Source: Pseudomonadota bacterium (GTDB lineage Bacteria; Pseudomonadota; Alphaproteobacteria; Caulobacterales; Caulobacteraceae). Taken from it: a stretch of DNA of 7,189 nucleotides. The stretch is from positions 1-7,189 of the forward strand of contig JAEYAO010000054.1 of assembly GCA_023456105.1 (NCBI GenBank), written 5' to 3'. Of the stretch, positions 5,471 through 7,189 are shown one piece after another. Every line of letters starts with the position of its first letter. The stretch's first letter is position 1. The notes under the pieces were generated by a model, which saw nothing but the letters and a program-made list of their open reading frames with translations, was not told the origin of the DNA and made no database searches. Position numbers and translations under genes: made by a program.

Positions 5471-6673
5471 GTGCGTGACCCTTTGAGCCAGACGCCTCTC
5501 GCCCCCTACGCCGAACGCGCCGACGCCTCTCGCGGACGCCGCTTTCCCGAACCCCCGAGCCGCACCCGCACCCCGTTCGCGCGCGACCGCGACCGCATCA
5601 TCCACGCCACGGCCTTTCGCCGGCTGAAGGAGAAGACCCAGGTCTTCGTGGCGCACGAAGGCGACCACTACCGCACCCGCCTGACGCACAGCCTGGAGGT
5701 GGCCCAGATCGCCCGCTCTCTGGCTCATGCGCTGCGGCTGGACCACGATCTGGCCGAGACCATCGCCTTGGCTCATGACCTCGGCCATCCGCCCTTCGCC
5801 CACGCCGGCGAGGACGAGCTGGTGGTGCAGATGGCGGACCACGGCGGCTTCGACCACAACGTCCAGAGCTTCCGCGTCATCACCGAGCTGGAGCACCGCT
5901 ACCCGCAGTTCGTCGGCCTGAACCTGTCGTGGGAGACGGTGGAGGGCGTGATCAAGCATAACGGCCCGGTGACCCACCGGCTGGACGAGCCGGCCTGGTC
6001 CTCGGTGCGCGCCTATGCGGCGGGCGGGGCGGCGGAATGGGACCTGCGGCTGGGCGGCTTCGCCTCCCTGGAGGCGCAGTGCGCGGCGATCGCCGACGAC
6101 ATCGCCTACAACAACCATGACGTGGACGACGGGGTTCAGGCGGGGCTGATCACCCTGGCCGAGCTGGCGGCCGTGCCGATCATCGGGCCGATCCTGGGCG
6201 GGGCGCGGCGCGACTGGCCGGGCGTGGACGACCGCATGCTGAGGCTGGAGGCGGTGCGGCGCATGATCGGCGTCATGGTGGACGACGTGCTGAACGAAAC
6301 CGCGCGGCGGATCGAGCAGGACCGCATCGGCTCGGTCGAGGATGTGCGCACGGCACGGCGCACGCTGGTGGACTTCTCGCCCGCGCTGAAGGTCGAACTG
6401 GGCGTGCTGCGGCGCTTCCTGTTCGAGCGAATGTATCGCCACCACCGCGTCAACCGCACCCGCAGCCAGGCGCGGCGCATGCTGGCCCAGCTGTTTCAGC
6501 TGTTCATGGAGGAGCCGGAGGTGATGCCGCCGGAATGGGGCGACCCCGCGCGAACCGAGGACCGCGACGCCCGCGCCCGCGCCATCTGCGACTACATCGC
6601 CGGCATGACCGACCGCTACGCCATCGAGGTGCACAAGAAGCTGTTCAGCCTCGACCTCGCGCTGGATCTGTGA
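5471..6673 (+). CDS. dgt: Deoxyguanosinetriphosphate triphosphohydrolase (HD-domain dNTPase)
   Basis: This cytoplasmic HD-superfamily enzyme hydrolyses dGTP (and in many bacteria other dNTPs) to the nucleoside and triphosphate, limiting dNTP pools. Numbered from the GTG used here (400 residues): RDRDRIIHATAFRRLKEKTQVF at about 38-59 is the family's N-terminal signature, His73 (RLTHSLEV), His102-Asp103 (ALAHDLGH, the HD pair) and Asp209/Asp210 (IADDIAYNNHD) are the metal ligands, with His163 (HNGP) in the active-site region. The fold seems complete. The start is uncertain: ATG 5399 would run 15 bases into erpA and lie upstream of the likely promoter; GTG 5471 and TTG 5483 both lie just before the conserved LAPYAERADASRG, and neither has a Shine-Dalgarno. 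GTG is preferred as the stronger codon. The next gene starts 77 bp later; argS, common between dgt and a SPOR gene in alphaproteobacteria, is absent. Confidence 0.93.
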   Translation: MRDPLSQTPLAPYAERADASRGRRFPEPPSRTRTPFARDRDRIIHATAFRRLKEKTQVFVAHEGDHYRTRLTHSLEVAQIARSLAHALRLDHDLAETIALAHDLGHPPFAHAGEDELVVQMADHGGFDHNVQSFRVITELEHRYPQFVGLNLSWETVEGVIKHNGPVTHRLDEPAWSSVRAYAAGGAAEWDLRLGGFASLEAQCAAIADDIAYNNHDVDDGVQAGLITLAELAAVPIIGPILGGARRDWPGVDDRMLRLEAVRRMIGVMVDDVLNETARRIEQDRIGSVEDVRTARRTLVDFSPALKVELGVLRRFLFERMYRHHRVNRTRSQARRMLAQLFQLFMEEPEVMPPEWGDPARTEDRDARARAICDYIAGMTDRYAIEVHKKLFSLDLALDL

Positions 6674-6778
6674 TTCGTAAGCGGGGGATGGCGGGCTAGA
6701 CTGTGTGACCCCTGCGGCGATTCGCGCGGGGATCGAGGCGGAGCGCGACCATGTCATTCGACGACAATCACCGGAATC
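6672..6778 (+). promoter_or_regulatory. GANTC cluster and -10-like element before the SPOR-like gene
   Basis: Three GANTC sites, the target of the CcrM methyltransferase in Caulobacterales, fall at 6672-6676, 6719-6723 and 6774-6778; by my scan only four others occur in the whole window, all inside genes. Between the first two lies GCTAGACT (6695-6702), which resembles the alphaproteobacterial -10; no good -35 is seen 17 bases upstream. The gene's GGAG (6740-6743) is seven bases before its ATG. Regulation by CcrM/GcrA is inference. Confidence 0.4.
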
Positions 6779-7189
6779 AGGATCGCGAGCGCGGGGCTTA
6801 TACCCCGCCGACCGACGACGACGACCTGCCGTTCCGGCGCAACGCATTCGATCCTCGTCAGGAGCGCGGTTACGCGACCGGCGCGCGCAAGGCGCCGCCC
6901 GTGACCCTGATCGTCAGCGCGGCGGTGCTGCTGCTGCTGATCGTGGCGGTGATCTTCTTCTATCGTTCGGGCCTGCGCTCCTCGACCGACGCCCCGCCGG
7001 CGGTGGGCCAGCCGGTCGGAGAAATGACCACGGCCGCGCCGCTGGAAGCCCAGCCGGTCGATCCGGCCGAGGGCGTGCGGGTCTATCGCGACGAGACCGA
7101 GGCGACCGACGCCGCGCCCACCTTCACCGCGCCGCCCGAAACGCCCCAGGCGCGACCGGCCGCGCCTGCGCCCGCGCCCGTCACCGGCG
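6751..7189 (+). CDS. Bitopic membrane protein, probable SPOR-domain protein (3' truncated)
   Basis: An open frame runs from ATG 6751 to the window edge, giving 146 residues. Residues 1-50 are hydrophilic and acidic/basic (cytoplasmic), 51-71 form one strongly hydrophobic helix (VTLIVSAAVLLLLIVAVIFF) followed by YR, and the rest is a Pro/Ala-rich linker (from about 80) expected to lie in the periplasm. This layout, and the place after dgt, match alphaproteobacterial proteins that end in a peptidoglycan-binding SPOR domain and act at the envelope or division site, but that domain would lie past the window end and is not seen. GGAG seven bases before the ATG supports the start. High GC at third positions fits the neighbours. 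Confidence 0.8.
   Translation, partial: MSFDDNHRNQDRERGAYTPPTDDDDLPFRRNAFDPRQERGYATGARKAPPVTLIVSAAVLLLLIVAVIFFYRSGLRSSTDAPPAVGQPVGEMTTAAPLEAQPVDPAEGVRVYRDETEATDAAPTFTAPPETPQARPAAPAPAPVTG

Noticed and set aside
6709..6731. Hairpin CCCC-T-GCG / CGC-GGGG after dgt as a terminator
   Set aside because: The stem is short with a bulge and no T-run follows; such pairing is common in this GC-rich DNA and it sits just before the next gene's ribosome-binding site.
5462..6847. Long minus-strand open frame (461 codons) antisense to dgt
   Set aside because: Its translation is His/Arg/Val-rich with no motif, and it lies opposite a clear HD-domain enzyme; high-GC codon bias opens antisense frames.

Overview
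The window is GC-rich, densely packed bacterial DNA. Its coding sequences show strong G/C third-position bias and several GTG starts. The set of proteins (ErpA, an alphaproteobacterial-type dGTPase, a SPOR-type membrane protein, YgfZ and a dihydroorotase of the alphaproteobacterial subfamily) suggests an alphaproteobacterium of the Caulobacterales, most like Brevundimonas. That assignment rests on protein resemblance read by eye, not on a search.

Layout. Bases 1-192 are the Pro/Ala-rich tail of an unidentified plus-strand protein. It converges, with one base between, on a minus-strand pair: a YkgJ-type cysteine-cluster protein (1014-1559) followed by ygfZ (194-982). A good promoter for ygfZ lies across the end of the first gene and implies a leaderless ygfZ transcript. 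Divergent from this pair is a dihydroorotase-family amidohydrolase (1650-2987) with a glutamine in place of one metal-binding histidine. It converges, with four bases between, on a three-gene minus-strand unit: an ArsR-type SdpR-like repressor (4631-4927), an SdpI-like membrane protein (3954-4634) and an exported alpha/beta hydrolase (2992-3933). Upstream of the repressor is an AT-rich array of ATTAG/CTAAT half-sites with a 29-bp period, a convincing candidate operator. Upstream of that, on the same strand, is erpA (5027-5413), divergent from dgt (about 5471-6673). dgt is followed by a 5'-complete but truncated membrane protein gene (6751-7189) whose upstream region holds three closely spaced GANTC sites.

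Functions. Most genes are housekeeping: Fe-S cluster delivery (ErpA) and maintenance (YgfZ), nucleotide metabolism (dGTPase, possible dihydroorotase) and probable envelope or division work (SPOR-like protein). The least ordinary part is 2992-4990. It looks like an autoregulated SdpR/SdpI signalling pair of the kind known from Bacillus subtilis SDP-toxin immunity, here with no toxin genes and apparently coupled to an exported hydrolase. No RNA genes, CRISPR arrays, insertion sequences or phage genes were seen.
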